38,391 nt of DNA. Origin: Acidobacteriota bacterium. GTDB taxonomy: Bacteria > Acidobacteriota > Polarisedimenticolia > Gp22-AA2 > AA152. How positions within the stretch are numbered: the stretch's first letter is position 1; each line of letters begins with the position of its first letter. This document shows positions 1 to 9,886 of this stretch, piece after piece. The stretch spans positions 1 through 38,391 of the forward strand of contig JAKEFJ010000087.1 of the NCBI GenBank assembly GCA_022616665.1, given 5' to 3'. Position numbers and translations under genes: made by a program. The notes under the pieces were generated by a model. The model made no database searches. It saw only the letters and a list, made by a program, of their open reading frames with translations, and was not told where the DNA came from.

Positions 1-11
1 AGATTCAAGGT

Positions 12-347
12 TTGACGCGCCCTGACGGGCGCACTACAATGCTGACCAATCCATTCGCGACCAGTGCGGCGCCGGCTCGGGGAGGAGTTGTGGATTCATG
101 TGTCATCTTCCAGACTTGGAATGATTCCGAAGCGGAGCTGGTGCGTGGAATCCTGGAGAGTTACGGAATCCCCTGCCGGATCAGGTCGGACATCACTCAC
201 CAAGTGTATCCGTTCACAGTGGATGGGCTGGGAGAGATTCGCCTGGAAATCCCTGCGGAAGCAGCCGAAGAGGCGCGGCGCATACTTCAGGAGCACCTCA
301 ATGCCGGAGCCTCCGGGAGCCTCGAATCCTTCCCAGATGATCATTGA
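12..347 (+). CDS. DUF2007-like small protein (putative signal-transducing protein)
   Basis: ORF contains 'VIFQTWNDSEAELVRGILESYGIPCRI...EIRLEIPAEAAEEARRILQEH', typical of DUF2007; the true start may be internal. Confidence 0.7.
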   Translation: MTRPDGRTTMLTNPFATSAAPARGGVVDSCVIFQTWNDSEAELVRGILESYGIPCRIRSDITHQVYPFTVDGLGEIRLEIPAEAAEEARRILQEHLNAGASGSLESFPDDH

Positions 348-386
348 AAGTGGCCATCGTTCGCCGTAAATTCAAGGCATCCTCTT

Positions 387-1502
387 TTGAGTGACCAAGT
401 TGTGGGCACTCTTCGCTCCATTGGAAGGGGGGAAGGCCGACGAAATTGCCGCAGGACCGCGGGGTTGGGAGTTCTCGCGGCACTCCTGGCGATCGCGGCT
501 ATCCCGGGTTCGCCGGGAATGGTCCGAAACCCGGCGCCTTTTCAAAAGGGGATGGTACTGGGAATTTTCTCCAAGACTGATCCGGATTATTTCCGGCAAA
601 CCCTCGGGGAGATTCAGAAGCTGGGAGTGGATTCGGTCTCCTTGATCGTTCCGAAGGTCCAGAAGGACGTCCATTCCACCGGCTTTTATGACGATCCCTG
701 GATCACGCCCACAGATGAAAGTCTGAGGCTGGCGATCCGGGAGGCCCACCGGCGAGGGATGAGAATCTTTCTCATGCCCATTGTCTATCTGGAGCATCTA
801 GGAGACGGCGAGTGGCGGGGCACCATCGAACCGGGCGATTGGGGAGCCTGGTTCGATGCCTACGAGAAAATGATCACTGGCTATGCTCGCCTGGCGTCGG
901 AAGAGCAGGTTGAATACTTCAGTGTCGGCTCGGAGCTGTGCTCCACCGAGAGGATGAAGAGCCGGTGGGAAAGGGTGATTCGCAAGGTGCGGCGTGTCTT
1001 CCCCGGCCGGATTACCTACTCGGCGAATTGGGACCATCTCGAGCCGGTCTCTTTCGGTAGCCGCCTGGATTTCCTCGGAATGAACGCCTACTATGAGGTT
1101 GGTAAGGATACGGCGTCGGAGCCCGAAGCGATGGTGGCCCGCTGGAAGGAAATTCAGAAGGGGATTCGGTCGTGGCGGAAGCTGAATGGTGACAAACCTT
1201 TGGTGATTACCGAGGTGGGGTATCCGAGTCGTACTGGCGCCGGCGTGGACCCGTGGAACTACTTCGGGGAAGGTGCTCCGGATCCCGAGGCCCAAAGAAA
1301 ATGCTACGAGGCCTTTGTCACGGCCTGGAATGGTGAGACAATGCTCTCCGGAGTTTACTTCTACCTCTGGTGGGGAGAAGGTGGGCTCCAAGATCGCGAC
1401 TACACACCCCGTGGGAAGCCGGCTCAAAAGGTCATCGAGTCCTGGTATTCGGGGGAAGGGAAAATAGGCAGGTCTTCGCGCCTGCCGGAGGTAAAGCCAT
1501 GA
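387..1502 (+). CDS. Glycoside hydrolase-like TIM-barrel protein (GH113-like), N-terminal signal/anchor segment
   Basis: Long ORF with a hydrophobic N-terminus, 'FYDDPWITPTDESLRLAIREAHRRGMRIFLMPIVYLE', 'YFSVGSELCSTE' and 'VITEVGYPSR'. Confidence 0.7.
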   Translation: MSDQVVGTLRSIGRGEGRRNCRRTAGLGVLAALLAIAAIPGSPGMVRNPAPFQKGMVLGIFSKTDPDYFRQTLGEIQKLGVDSVSLIVPKVQKDVHSTGFYDDPWITPTDESLRLAIREAHRRGMRIFLMPIVYLEHLGDGEWRGTIEPGDWGAWFDAYEKMITGYARLASEEQVEYFSVGSELCSTERMKSRWERVIRKVRRVFPGRITYSANWDHLEPVSFGSRLDFLGMNAYYEVGKDTASEPEAMVARWKEIQKGIRSWRKLNGDKPLVITEVGYPSRTGAGVDPWNYFGEGAPDPEAQRKCYEAFVTAWNGETMLSGVYFYLWWGEGGLQDRDYTPRGKPAQKVIESWYSGEGKIGRSSRLPEVKP

Positions 1503-2083
1503 GAGGGTGGATTCTTCGAGCGATGTCATTGGCGTTCATTCTGGTTGCCTCCGGAGCCGCGTCACTGGCTCAGGCGGCTCACTTGGTTACCTTTACTCGG
1601 GGACAGTCCATCGTGGTCCAGAGTATTGAAAAACGCGGCGCTTGGTACTATTTCATCCTGGACGGGGGAGGCGAAATGGGGGTCCTCGCCAGTCAGGTGG
1701 CCCGCATCGAGGAATACGAAGCACCCCCTCCTCCGGCCCTTGCATCCGCTCCACAGCAGTCGTTGCCAGCCCAAGTGCCTGGCCCGGAAACGCAAGCTTC
1801 GCCCGGCGTGAATCCCGCGGGGCCTGAATCCGGGTCCGCCGGCGCGAACCCGCAGGCTGGTGCCGTCGCGCCAGCGGACGATCCGGCTGGCAACATGATG
1901 TCGCGTGGAGGAAATGACGCGCGGTTTCGAGCCGCCAGGAGCGGCGGTCCTAGCATGCAGCAAGGAGGCGGCATGAGAAAGCCGCCTGGAATGGGAGCCG
2001 GCGTGGGTGTTGGCCGAATCGGGCCCCCCAACCAGTACAATCGCAGAACTCCACCCCCGCAGACCGGCACTCCCACTCAGTAG
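1499..2083 (+). CDS. Hypothetical secreted protein, Pro/Gly-rich C-terminus
   Basis: ATG at 1499 overlaps the upstream TGA (ATGA); signal peptide 'MRGWILRAMSLAFILVASGAASLAQA'; low-complexity tail. Confidence 0.65.
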   Translation: MRGWILRAMSLAFILVASGAASLAQAAHLVTFTRGQSIVVQSIEKRGAWYYFILDGGGEMGVLASQVARIEEYEAPPPPALASAPQQSLPAQVPGPETQASPGVNPAGPESGSAGANPQAGAVAPADDPAGNMMSRGGNDARFRAARSGGPSMQQGGGMRKPPGMGAGVGVGRIGPPNQYNRRTPPPQTGTPTQ

Positions 2084-2128
2084 CATGGGGTGCGGCGCCT
2101 TGACACCCTTTCCGGCGTCGGGGCGCGG

Positions 2129-2680
2129 ATGAGCCTCTACATCGGTCTCACCGGACCCAATGCCTCAGGCAAAGGCGAAGTGGCCCGCATTCTTGCGGAG
2201 CGCGGATTCACACTGCACTCCCTGTCCGACGTCGTGCGTGAAGAGGCCACGCGCCGCGGGCTGGACCACTCCCGGGAAAACCTCATCCTCACTGGAACAG
2301 TGCTCCGACAACAGCGCGGCGAAGGAGCGTTGGCGGAGCGGATTCTCCCGATGCTCTCCCCACGCAGCGTCATCGACTCCATTCGCAATCCCGCCGAGAT
2401 TCTCGTTCTGAGAGCACTTCCGGGCTTTCACCTGCTCGGGGTTGACGCACCCGAGGCGCTGCGATTTCAGCGCAGCCGCACGCGCGGGCGCGCCGGCGAC
2501 GGCGACAGCCTGGAGGAATTCCAGCGAAAAGAGCGATTGGAGAGATCCGACAGCGGCCCGGGGCAACAGCTGGGTGTCTGTTTTTCCATGGCGGATGTGG
2601 TGGTGAACAACGATGGGACGCTGCAAGACCTTCGCCGCCGCGTGGAGAAAGCGCTGGCCAGTCGGGGCATGGTCCTCTAG
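2129..2680 (+). CDS. P-loop nucleoside/nucleotide kinase-like protein (dephospho-CoA kinase/dCMP-kinase-like)
   Basis: 'IGLTGPNASGKGEVARILAERGFTLHSLSDVVREEA' plus 'VIDSIRNPAEI'; P-loop kinase fold pattern. Confidence 0.65.
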   Translation: MSLYIGLTGPNASGKGEVARILAERGFTLHSLSDVVREEATRRGLDHSRENLILTGTVLRQQRGEGALAERILPMLSPRSVIDSIRNPAEILVLRALPGFHLLGVDAPEALRFQRSRTRGRAGDGDSLEEFQRKERLERSDSGPGQQLGVCFSMADVVVNNDGTLQDLRRRVEKALASRGMVL

Positions 2681-2690
2681 TCCCACCCGC

Positions 2691-3359
2691 CTAGGAGGCC
2701 CGTCTTCGGCGAACAAATCCTGCCATGAGCAACATGCCCGTCAGGAATCCCCCGATGTGTGCGAAGAAGGCCACACCGGCGCCCTGGGACGCCGGGGCGG
2801 AGAGAAGCTGCATCAGGAACCAGACTCCCAGCAGCAGCAACGCGGGAATCTCGATGACCCGGACGAAGATGAAGAGGAAAACGAGGGTTTGAACGCGAGC
2901 GCCCGGGAATAGCAGGGCGTAGGCCCCGAGTATCCCCGCGATGGCGCCGGATGCTCCCACCAAAGGCGCGGTGGAATCGGGCCGGACCACTATCTGAATC
3001 GATGCGGCGGCGATGCCGCACAGCATGTAGAAAGTCAAGAATCTCACCGGTCCCATCCGATCCTCCACGTTGTCTCCAAATATCCACAGATAGAGCATGT
3101 TGCCCACCAGGTGCATGATGCCGCCGTGCAGGAACATGGAGGTGAGAAGGGTCACCCAGGGGAGTGCAGAGCCATCCGGAAAAGCCCTGACGCCCGAGAG
3201 CACCGCCGCGGGTATGGCGCCGTAGCTCAGAACGAAACGCCCCAAGGCCCTTGGAGAGAGGCTGATCTCATAAAGGAAGATGGCGACGTTCGACCCGATC
3301 AGAAGGAGCGTCACATAGGGAAAGCCGCGGCTCGGATTTTCATCCCGCAGGGGAATCAT
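2691..3359 (-). CDS. Rhomboid family intramembrane serine protease
   Basis: 'HLVGNMLYLWIFGDNVEDRMG', catalytic 'GASGAIAGILGAYALLFP', 'HIGGFLTGMLL'. Confidence 0.93.
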   Translation of the reverse strand: MIPLRDENPSRGFPYVTLLLIGSNVAIFLYEISLSPRALGRFVLSYGAIPAAVLSGVRAFPDGSALPWVTLLTSMFLHGGIMHLVGNMLYLWIFGDNVEDRMGPVRFLTFYMLCGIAAASIQIVVRPDSTAPLVGASGAIAGILGAYALLFPGARVQTLVFLFIFVRVIEIPALLLLGVWFLMQLLSAPASQGAGVAFFAHIGGFLTGMLLMAGFVRRRRAS

Positions 3360-3416
3360 GCCGGACCCTCATCCAAAAAAGGTGCGATTCTAGCATGCTT
3401 GCAGAGCGCCCATCTC

Positions 3417-3445
3417 TTGACAGCCCCCAGACGCCCGTCTATAGT
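3417..3445 (+). promoter_or_regulatory. Sigma-70-like promoter for dxs
   Basis: TTGACA (3417-3422), 17-nt spacer, TATAGT (3440-3445), about 43 bp upstream of the likely ATG at 3488. Confidence 0.7.
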
Positions 3446-3487
3446 GAAAGCCATTTTTTACCGTGGGTTGCGCACAGGGGGGAGCGG

Positions 3488-5458
3488 ATGGAAGATGCCC
3501 TGACAGGCCGGGTGGATCTGGTCCGTCCTCGCCGATCGAATGAGCCAGCCGAAGCGGCGGTCCGACCCGTCCAAGAACCCCTCCTTCCCCACATCAACTC
3601 ACCGACCGATCTCAAATCCTTGAATCTGGATCAGCTCAAGCAGCTCGCCCAGGAAGTCCGGGAGTACGTCATCGAGGTGGTCTCCCGGGTCGGAGGGCAT
3701 CTGGGTCCCAGTCTGGGGGTGGTGGAGCTCACCTTGGCCTTGCACAAGGTTTTCGAGTCGCCGAAGGACAAGATCGTCTGGGATGTGGGGCACCAGGCCT
3801 ACCCTCACAAGATCCTCACGGGCCGACGGGATCGATTCCCCACTCTCCGGCAATACCATGGCGTCAGTGGCTTCGTGAGCCCCGCCGAATCGGAGCACGA
3901 CGCCTTCGGCGTGGCACACGCCAGCACTTCCATCGCCGCCGCACTGGGGATGGCCGCCGCCAGGGACTTGAAGGGAGAGAATTTCCACGTGGTCACCGTG
4001 ACCGGAGACGGTGCCATGACCGGCGGGCTGGCCTACGAGGCCTTGAATAACGCGGGCCACTCCAAGCGCAATCTCCTGGTAATTCTCAACGACAACGAAA
4101 TGTCCATTTCGCCCAACGTGGGGGCGATTTCGCAGTACCTCACCAGCATCACCGCCAATCCCTTCTATAACCGGATCAAGGACGAAGTGAAGTCGATTCT
4201 CGAGCGGGTCCCCCTGGGGGAGCCGGTAGGGGAGCTGGCGCGGCGGGTGGAGCAGAACTTCAAGAACTTGCTGGTCCCTGGCGCGCTCTTCCAGGCTCTG
4301 GGGTTCTCCTATTACGGTCCCATCGACGGGCACGATCTGGAGGGACTGATTTCGATCCTTGGACGGCTCAAGCAGGTCCATGGTCCGATTCTCCTGCACG
4401 TCCTCACCCGCAAGGGGAAGGGGTATGGCCCGGCCGAGGGGAACGCCTGCTATTTCCACGGGGTCTCCCCGTTCGATGCTGCTACCGGCAAGGCAGCCGG
4501 GAGCGAGAAGAAAGGGCCTCCCAGCTTCAACGAGGTGTTCGCCGAAACGCTCTCGGAGCTTGCGGACAAGGACCCGAGGGTCGTGGCCATCACCGCGGCG
4601 ATGGCGGATGGAACCGGGTTGGTGCGATTTCAGGAGCGCCACCCCGGCCGCTTCTTCGACGTTGGCATCGCGGAAGCCCACGGCGTTTGCTATGCGGCGG
4701 GGCTGGCCACCCAGGGAATCAAGCCGGTGGCCGCCATCTACTCGACCTTCCTTCAGAGAGCCTACGATCAGATCATTCACGATGTGGGGGTCCAGAGCCT
4801 TCCGGTGGTTTTCTGCCTGGATCGGGCGGGTCTGGTGGGAGCCGATGGGCCGACCCACCACGGGGTGTTCGATTTCACCTACCTTCGAGCCGTCCCCAAC
4901 TTTATTGTCTCCGCTCCGAAGGACGGCGATGAGCTGAGAGACCTGCTCACCACCGCGCTGGATCAGCGGGAGCGCCCGTTCGCCATCCGCTACCCGAAAA
5001 CTCCCTGTGGCCGACTCACCCAGGGCGGCGACGGAAAGATTCTAACCATCGGATCCTGGGAGGTTCTCCGGGAAGGGGAGCAGATCTGTCTTCTGGCGGT
5101 GGGGACCATGGTGGAGGCCGCGGAAAAAGCTGCGGCGATCCTGGAGAGCTCCGGCCGCCGGGTGGGAGTCGTAAATTGCAGATTTGTGAAGCCGCTGGAT
5201 CGGCAGCTCCTGCAGGAGGTGAGAAAGCGATACGCCGTCCTCGTCACGGTGGAAGAGAACGTGATCAACGGAGGATTCGGCAGTGCTGTCAGCGAGGCCT
5301 TGGCGGAAGAGGGGAACTCGGATCTGCCCCTTTTCCATTTCGCCGTGCCGGATCGTTTCGTAACCCACGGCTCCCGAAATGAGCTCCTCGAAGAGGTGGG
5401 GCTCTCGCCGGCACGAATCGCCGCACGGGTCGGGCAGCTGCTGGGAGACCACGCTTGA
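3488..5458 (+). CDS. dxs: 1-deoxy-D-xylulose-5-phosphate synthase
   Basis: 'VGGHLGPSLGVVELTLALHKVF', 'WDVGHQAYPHKILTGR', 'VTGDGAMTGGLAYEALNNAG', 'FCLDRAGLVGADGPTHHGVFD'. Confidence 0.97.
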   Translation: MEDALTGRVDLVRPRRSNEPAEAAVRPVQEPLLPHINSPTDLKSLNLDQLKQLAQEVREYVIEVVSRVGGHLGPSLGVVELTLALHKVFESPKDKIVWDVGHQAYPHKILTGRRDRFPTLRQYHGVSGFVSPAESEHDAFGVAHASTSIAAALGMAAARDLKGENFHVVTVTGDGAMTGGLAYEALNNAGHSKRNLLVILNDNEMSISPNVGAISQYLTSITANPFYNRIKDEVKSILERVPLGEPVGELARRVEQNFKNLLVPGALFQALGFSYYGPIDGHDLEGLISILGRLKQVHGPILLHVLTRKGKGYGPAEGNACYFHGVSPFDAATGKAAGSEKKGPPSFNEVFAETLSELADKDPRVVAITAAMADGTGLVRFQERHPGRFFDVGIAEAHGVCYAAGLATQGIKPVAAIYSTFLQRAYDQIIHDVGVQSLPVVFCLDRAGLVGADGPTHHGVFDFTYLRAVPNFIVSAPKDGDELRDLLTTALDQRERPFAIRYPKTPCGRLTQGGDGKILTIGSWEVLREGEQICLLAVGTMVEAAEKAAAILESSGRRVGVVNCRFVKPLDRQLLQEVRKRYAVLVTVEENVINGGFGSAVSEALAEEGNSDLPLFHFAVPDRFVTHGSRNELLEEVGLSPARIAARVGQLLGDHA

Positions 5459-6951
5459 CCCTGCTCACCGCCCTGCGGGGCGACCTCTCCAACCAAAAAG
5501 CCGATCTGATCATCCACTTCCAGTTCGAGGGAGAATCGGCTCCCTCAACGGTTTCGCACCCGTCGCTGCGCTCGGCGCTGGCGAGCGTGTTGAAACTGGA
5601 CGGATTCGAAGGCAAATCCGATGCCGCGGTCCTCTGGCATTCCAACGGCAAGCACCCCGCGTCCCGCTACCTGGTGATGGGGCTTGGAGAAGGCAGGAAG
5701 CTCAGCCGCGAAACCCTGTGGCGCGCCTGCGCCGCAGCGGGGTTTCGGGCCACGACGCTGAAGGCGCGCACCACGGGCATGGCGTTGTCCACTGGAAATT
5801 GGCACCTCTCACCGGAAGATGCCGCTGAAATCGCGGCGGGCGGATTCCTGCATGGCTGCTATCGCTTCGACAAATACCTGAGCTCACCCAGCAGGGGGGC
5901 GGAGCCTTCGGAGCTCGTGTTGGGAATGGGCAGGACCGATCCCGCCAAGATTCGCCAGCCGCTGGAGGAGGTCCGGGTGGTGGACCGGGTCGTGCGCCTG
6001 GCTCGGGATCTGGTATCGGAACACCCGGGGCACCTGCATCCGGTGAGGATGTCGGAAGTGGCGACTTCCGAAGCGAAGAAGGCCGGCGTGAAGTGCCGAG
6101 TCATGGAGGAAGCTGAACTGGAGCGCCTTGGAATGGGAGGGATGCTGGGGGTGTCCCGAGGCTCCGAGCACCCCGCCGTGATGATTCATCTTCACCATCC
6201 GCCCCGCCCGGCGTCTCGCAAGAAGCCCAGGATCGTGCTGGTTGGCAAGGGTGTCACCTTCGATACCGGTGGGATCTCCCTCAAGCAGCCCGATGGCATG
6301 GAGGCCATGAAGGCGGACATGTCCGGAGCCGCCGCGGTGCTTGCCACCCTCCTGGCCCTGCCCGGTCTTAAGGTTGAGATGGAGGTCCACGGGCTGTTGA
6401 TGATGGTGGAGAACATGCCCGACGGGAGGGCGATTCGCCCCGGCGACATCCTGCGCATCTTCAACGGCAAGACGGTGGAGATCAAGAGCACGGACGCAGA
6501 GGGGAGGCTGATTCTGGCGGATGGGCTCTCCTGGGCCTGCAAGACCATCCGGCCCGACTATCTGGTGGACCTGGCGACTCTGACGGGGGCTTGCATGGTG
6601 GCCCTGGGACCGGGGTGCACCGGAGTGATGGGAAACAACGACGCCTTCGTCAAAAAGGTGCTGGAGGCGGCGGGGGATGCGGCAGAGCGGATGTGGCAGC
6701 TTCCGCTTCTCCCGGAATACCGGGAGCACATCCAATCGGATGTGGCCGATGTGAAAAATTCCGGCATCCGCTACGGCGGCGCCATCACCGCCGGGCTGTT
6801 CCTACAGGAATTCGTGAAGCCTTCGGTCGCCTGGGCCCACCTGGACATCGCAGGGCCCGCCTTTTTCGAGAGCGGATACGGCTACGCTCCCAAGGGCGCC
6901 ACCGGCCATGGTGTGCGCACGCTCCTGCGCCTGATTCGCGCTCTGGCCTGA
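5455..6951 (+). CDS. pepA: Leucyl aminopeptidase (M17)
   Basis: 'VGKGVTFDTGGISLKQPDGMEAMKADMSGAAAVL', 'NTDAEGRL'-type motif 'STDAEGRLILADGL'; TTG start overlaps the dxs stop. Confidence 0.95.
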   Translation: MTLLTALRGDLSNQKADLIIHFQFEGESAPSTVSHPSLRSALASVLKLDGFEGKSDAAVLWHSNGKHPASRYLVMGLGEGRKLSRETLWRACAAAGFRATTLKARTTGMALSTGNWHLSPEDAAEIAAGGFLHGCYRFDKYLSSPSRGAEPSELVLGMGRTDPAKIRQPLEEVRVVDRVVRLARDLVSEHPGHLHPVRMSEVATSEAKKAGVKCRVMEEAELERLGMGGMLGVSRGSEHPAVMIHLHHPPRPASRKKPRIVLVGKGVTFDTGGISLKQPDGMEAMKADMSGAAAVLATLLALPGLKVEMEVHGLLMMVENMPDGRAIRPGDILRIFNGKTVEIKSTDAEGRLILADGLSWACKTIRPDYLVDLATLTGACMVALGPGCTGVMGNNDAFVKKVLEAAGDAAERMWQLPLLPEYREHIQSDVADVKNSGIRYGGAITAGLFLQEFVKPSVAWAHLDIAGPAFFESGYGYAPKGATGHGVRTLLRLIRALA

Positions 6952-6959
6952 GCTCCTCC

Positions 6960-7469
6960 ATGGGCCACCGAGAGCATCGCCGCCAGGCACCCCGCCGGAT
7001 TTCAGTGGGGGTGCTCACCATCTCCGACACCCGCAGCGAGAAAACCGATCTCAGCGGCCGCCTCATCCGCCGGCGCCTGATCGACGGAGGCCACGAGGTG
7101 GCGCAATACCGCATCGTGCCCGACGATCCGGCGCGCATCCGGAGGGTGGTGCGAGAATGGAGCCGGAGCCACGCAGTGGAGGCCATGATCTTGACCGGAG
7201 GTACCGGAATTTCCCCGCGGGACGGCACCATCGAATCGGTGGAGAGGCTCTTGAGCAGGAAGCTGGAGGGATTCGGAGAGATATTCCGATTCCTGTCCTA
7301 CCGGCAGGTGGGCTCCGCGGCTTTCCTGAGCCGGGCCCTGGCCGGTGTGTGCGGCGGCAAGCCCCTCTTTTCCCTCCCCGGCTCCGAGAGAGCAGTTCGC
7401 CTGGCCATGGACCGGCTCATCCTTCCGGAGCTCGGCCACCTCATCCAGCAGTTGAGAAAATCAGAGTAG
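6960..7469 (+). CDS. MoaB/Mog-type molybdenum cofactor biosynthesis protein
   Basis: 'VGVLTISDTRSEKTDLSGRLIRRRL', 'ILTGGTGISPRDGTIE', 'LPGSERAVRLAMDRLILPELGHL'. Confidence 0.9.
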   Translation: MGHREHRRQAPRRISVGVLTISDTRSEKTDLSGRLIRRRLIDGGHEVAQYRIVPDDPARIRRVVREWSRSHAVEAMILTGGTGISPRDGTIESVERLLSRKLEGFGEIFRFLSYRQVGSAAFLSRALAGVCGGKPLFSLPGSERAVRLAMDRLILPELGHLIQQLRKSE

Positions 7470-7479
7470 GACTTGCCCC

Positions 7480-7686
7480 TCAGGCACGCAGATGGCGGGG
7501 CCCCCGGAGAATTCTCGCCGGCAGCGAAAGGACCGCGCCCAGCAGATCGAATACGGCCGTTACGGTGATACCGACCAGCCGGAAGGGTAGCAGCAGGATC
7601 CAGAGTATCGGATAGAGAATGAGGGCCAGCAGCGCCAGCGGCCAGCAGAGCACCAGAAGCAGGCACCAGAGCAGAAAAGTCATCAT
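7480..7686 (-). CDS. Small hydrophobic membrane protein
   Basis: 'MMTFLLWCLLLVLCWPLALLALILYPILWILLLPFRLVGITVTAVFDLLGAVLS'; start chosen at the internal MM of ORF 7480..7749. Confidence 0.5.
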   Translation of the reverse strand: MMTFLLWCLLLVLCWPLALLALILYPILWILLLPFRLVGITVTAVFDLLGAVLSLPARILRGPRHLRA

Positions 7687-7747
7687 TCCTGCAACCTCCC
7701 GTCCCGCCGCCAGGCGGCGCGGTATGCGAGGATGGTACAATTTTTCC

Positions 7748-9337
7748 ATGTTGAATCAAAGCATCGATGGATTCCGCGGGGAGATCCTCACGGACCCCAC
7801 GTCGCGAGAGCGCTACAGCATGGCTGAATGCATCTATCGGGTAACCCCGTGCGCCGCGGTGCTGCCCGCCTCTCGGGAGGACGTGCACGAGGCTCTGAGG
7901 CTGGCCCGGGAAACGGGGTTGCCGCTCACCGCTCGCGGGGCCGGATCGGCGGTAGCCGGGCAGAGCCTGGGGAGTGGAATCATCCTGGATTTCTCGGCCC
8001 ACATGAACCGCATTCTTGAAGTGAACATTCCAGAGCGCTGGGCCCGGGTGGAGCCAGGTGTCGTGCTGGGCGACTTGAACCGGACCCTGGCCCGGTCGGG
8101 GCTGCGGTTCGCGCCCGATCCCTCCTCGTCGGAATTCTGCACGCTGGGCGGCATGATCGCGAACAATGCCGGAGGCCCGCGAAGCGTGCGTTACGGTCCC
8201 ACCCGCGACCATGTCCTCTCCCTGACCGTGGCATTGGCCGGTGGAGAGGTGCTGGAGACGCGCCCGGTGGACCTTAAGGAGCTCTCGCAAGAGCCATCGG
8301 GGGAGCTCAGCCGGCTCTCCCGAGCGCTGTTCGACCTGGTCTCCCCCCGCCTCGAAGCAGTCCGTCGGGTCACGCCTCTGGTTCGCCGGAAAGCCTCCGG
8401 TTACGAGCTCTTGCGTTCGGTTCATCCACAGGGAGTGGACCTGACGCAGGTGCTCATCGGATCAGAGGGAACGCTGGCAGTGACCCTGGAGGCAAAGCTG
8501 AAGTTGACCCAGATTCCCGGCGCCATCGCTACGGCCCTGCTTTACTTCCGGGACCTGGAATCCTTGGGTGTCGGAGTGCTCCAGGCGCTGCGTCACGATC
8601 CCTCGGCGGTGGAAGCCCTGGATCGATCCTTCCTGGACTTGATCCGGCTCGCCGGCCAGGCGGAGGTGCGTGCGCTCCCTGACGACACCGAAGCAGTTCT
8701 GATCGTGGACTTGGAGGGTGACGACGCCGCCCAGGTTGCCGGCAAGTTGAAGCACCTGGCTGCGGATTTGGTCCGCAGCGGCCTCGCCGCCGGAATCCTC
8801 CCGGGCCTTGATCCCGCGACCCGGTCGCGAATTTGGGAAATCCGCAAGGCGGCGTCTCCCATCCTGACGGCGCGTCAGGAGCGCCTGCGCAACACCCGCT
8901 TTATCGAGGATGCCTGCGTGCCTACCGAGCGTCTGCCGGTATTCCTGCGTGAAATTCGCCGGATTCTGGCCCACCATCGGCTCCAGGCGGCGATCTTCGG
9001 ACACGCAGGGGACGCCATCCTGCACGTGAACCCGTTCCTGGACCCTGGCGATCCCGACATCGCCTTGAAAATGGAGCGCATCGCGGTGGAGTACGATGAG
9101 ATGGTGCTTTCGCTCGATGGCGCGCTTTCCGGGGAGCACGGCGATGGCAGGCTTCGCACACCTTTTCTCGGCCGGGCATTCGGAGAGGTGGCGAACCTGT
9201 TCCGCGACATTAAAGCGGCATTCGATTCCAGGGGGTTGCTCAACCCCGGGATCAAGGTCCACGATGGACGGAGCCGGATGACGGATCACCTCGATTTGGG
9301 GCCGCGTCCGTCGCGGGGCCTCCCCGCGATCGGTTAG
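7748..9337 (+). CDS. FAD-binding oxidoreductase (GlcD/lactate dehydrogenase-like)
   Basis: 'GAGSAVAGQSLGSGIILDFSAHMNRI', 'GGMIANNAGGPRSVRYGPTRDHVLSL', 'GEHGDGRLRTPFL...NPGIK'. Confidence 0.92.
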   Translation: MLNQSIDGFRGEILTDPTSRERYSMAECIYRVTPCAAVLPASREDVHEALRLARETGLPLTARGAGSAVAGQSLGSGIILDFSAHMNRILEVNIPERWARVEPGVVLGDLNRTLARSGLRFAPDPSSSEFCTLGGMIANNAGGPRSVRYGPTRDHVLSLTVALAGGEVLETRPVDLKELSQEPSGELSRLSRALFDLVSPRLEAVRRVTPLVRRKASGYELLRSVHPQGVDLTQVLIGSEGTLAVTLEAKLKLTQIPGAIATALLYFRDLESLGVGVLQALRHDPSAVEALDRSFLDLIRLAGQAEVRALPDDTEAVLIVDLEGDDAAQVAGKLKHLAADLVRSGLAAGILPGLDPATRSRIWEIRKAASPILTARQERLRNTRFIEDACVPTERLPVFLREIRRILAHHRLQAAIFGHAGDAILHVNPFLDPGDPDIALKMERIAVEYDEMVLSLDGALSGEHGDGRLRTPFLGRAFGEVANLFRDIKAAFDSRGLLNPGIKVHDGRSRMTDHLDLGPRPSRGLPAIG

Positions 9338-9346
9338 GAGACCATC

Positions 9347-9886
9347 TTGGCGCAACAGCGATTCCTGCCCACCCGACTGAACATTCACCCTTCCGCGTTC
9401 GTGGCGGAGAACTGCACGCTGCGGGGTGAGGTCCAGGTTGGAGCCCAGTCCAGCCTCTGGTTCCAGTGTGTGCTGCGCGGCGACACGGCGCCGATCCGGA
9501 TCGGTGAGCGTTCCAACATCCAGGACGGCTGCATCCTGCACACCGACTTGGACGTCCCGGTGGAAATCGGGAACGACGTGACCGTCGGACACGGCGCCAT
9601 CGTCCACGGTGCCCATGTCGGCGCTGAGACGCTCATCGCCATGCGCGCCACCGTTCTCAGTCACGCCGTGATCGGACGCCATTGCCTGGTGGGCGCCGGG
9701 GCGCTGGTTCCCGAACGGATGGTGGTTCCCGACGGCTCCCTGGTCCTGGGAGTTCCCGGGAGAATCGTTCGCCCGCTCACCGCGCAGGAAATCGAAAGAG
9801 TGCTGGAAAATGCCAGAGTCTATCTCGCCTACGCACAGGCCTACACCGAAGGCCTCGTGGGAAGGCCCTCCGGGGAGTCATCGTGA
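9347..9886 (+). CDS. Gamma-carbonic anhydrase family hexapeptide protein
   Basis: TTG start with SD 'TTAGGAG'; 'SSLWFQCVLRGDTAPIRIGERSNIQDGCILHTD', 'VTVGHGAIVHGAHVG'. Confidence 0.92.
   Translation: MAQQRFLPTRLNIHPSAFVAENCTLRGEVQVGAQSSLWFQCVLRGDTAPIRIGERSNIQDGCILHTDLDVPVEIGNDVTVGHGAIVHGAHVGAETLIAMRATVLSHAVIGRHCLVGAGALVPERMVVPDGSLVLGVPGRIVRPLTAQEIERVLENARVYLAYAQAYTEGLVGRPSGESS

Noticed and set aside
1693-2083. Pro/Gly/Ala-rich tail of the 1499..2083 protein as a tandem repeat array
   Set aside because: Low complexity but no regular repeat unit on inspection.
3599-4861. 420-aa ORF antisense to dxs
   Set aside because: Typical high-GC shadow ORF opposite a strongly conserved gene; no domain signature.
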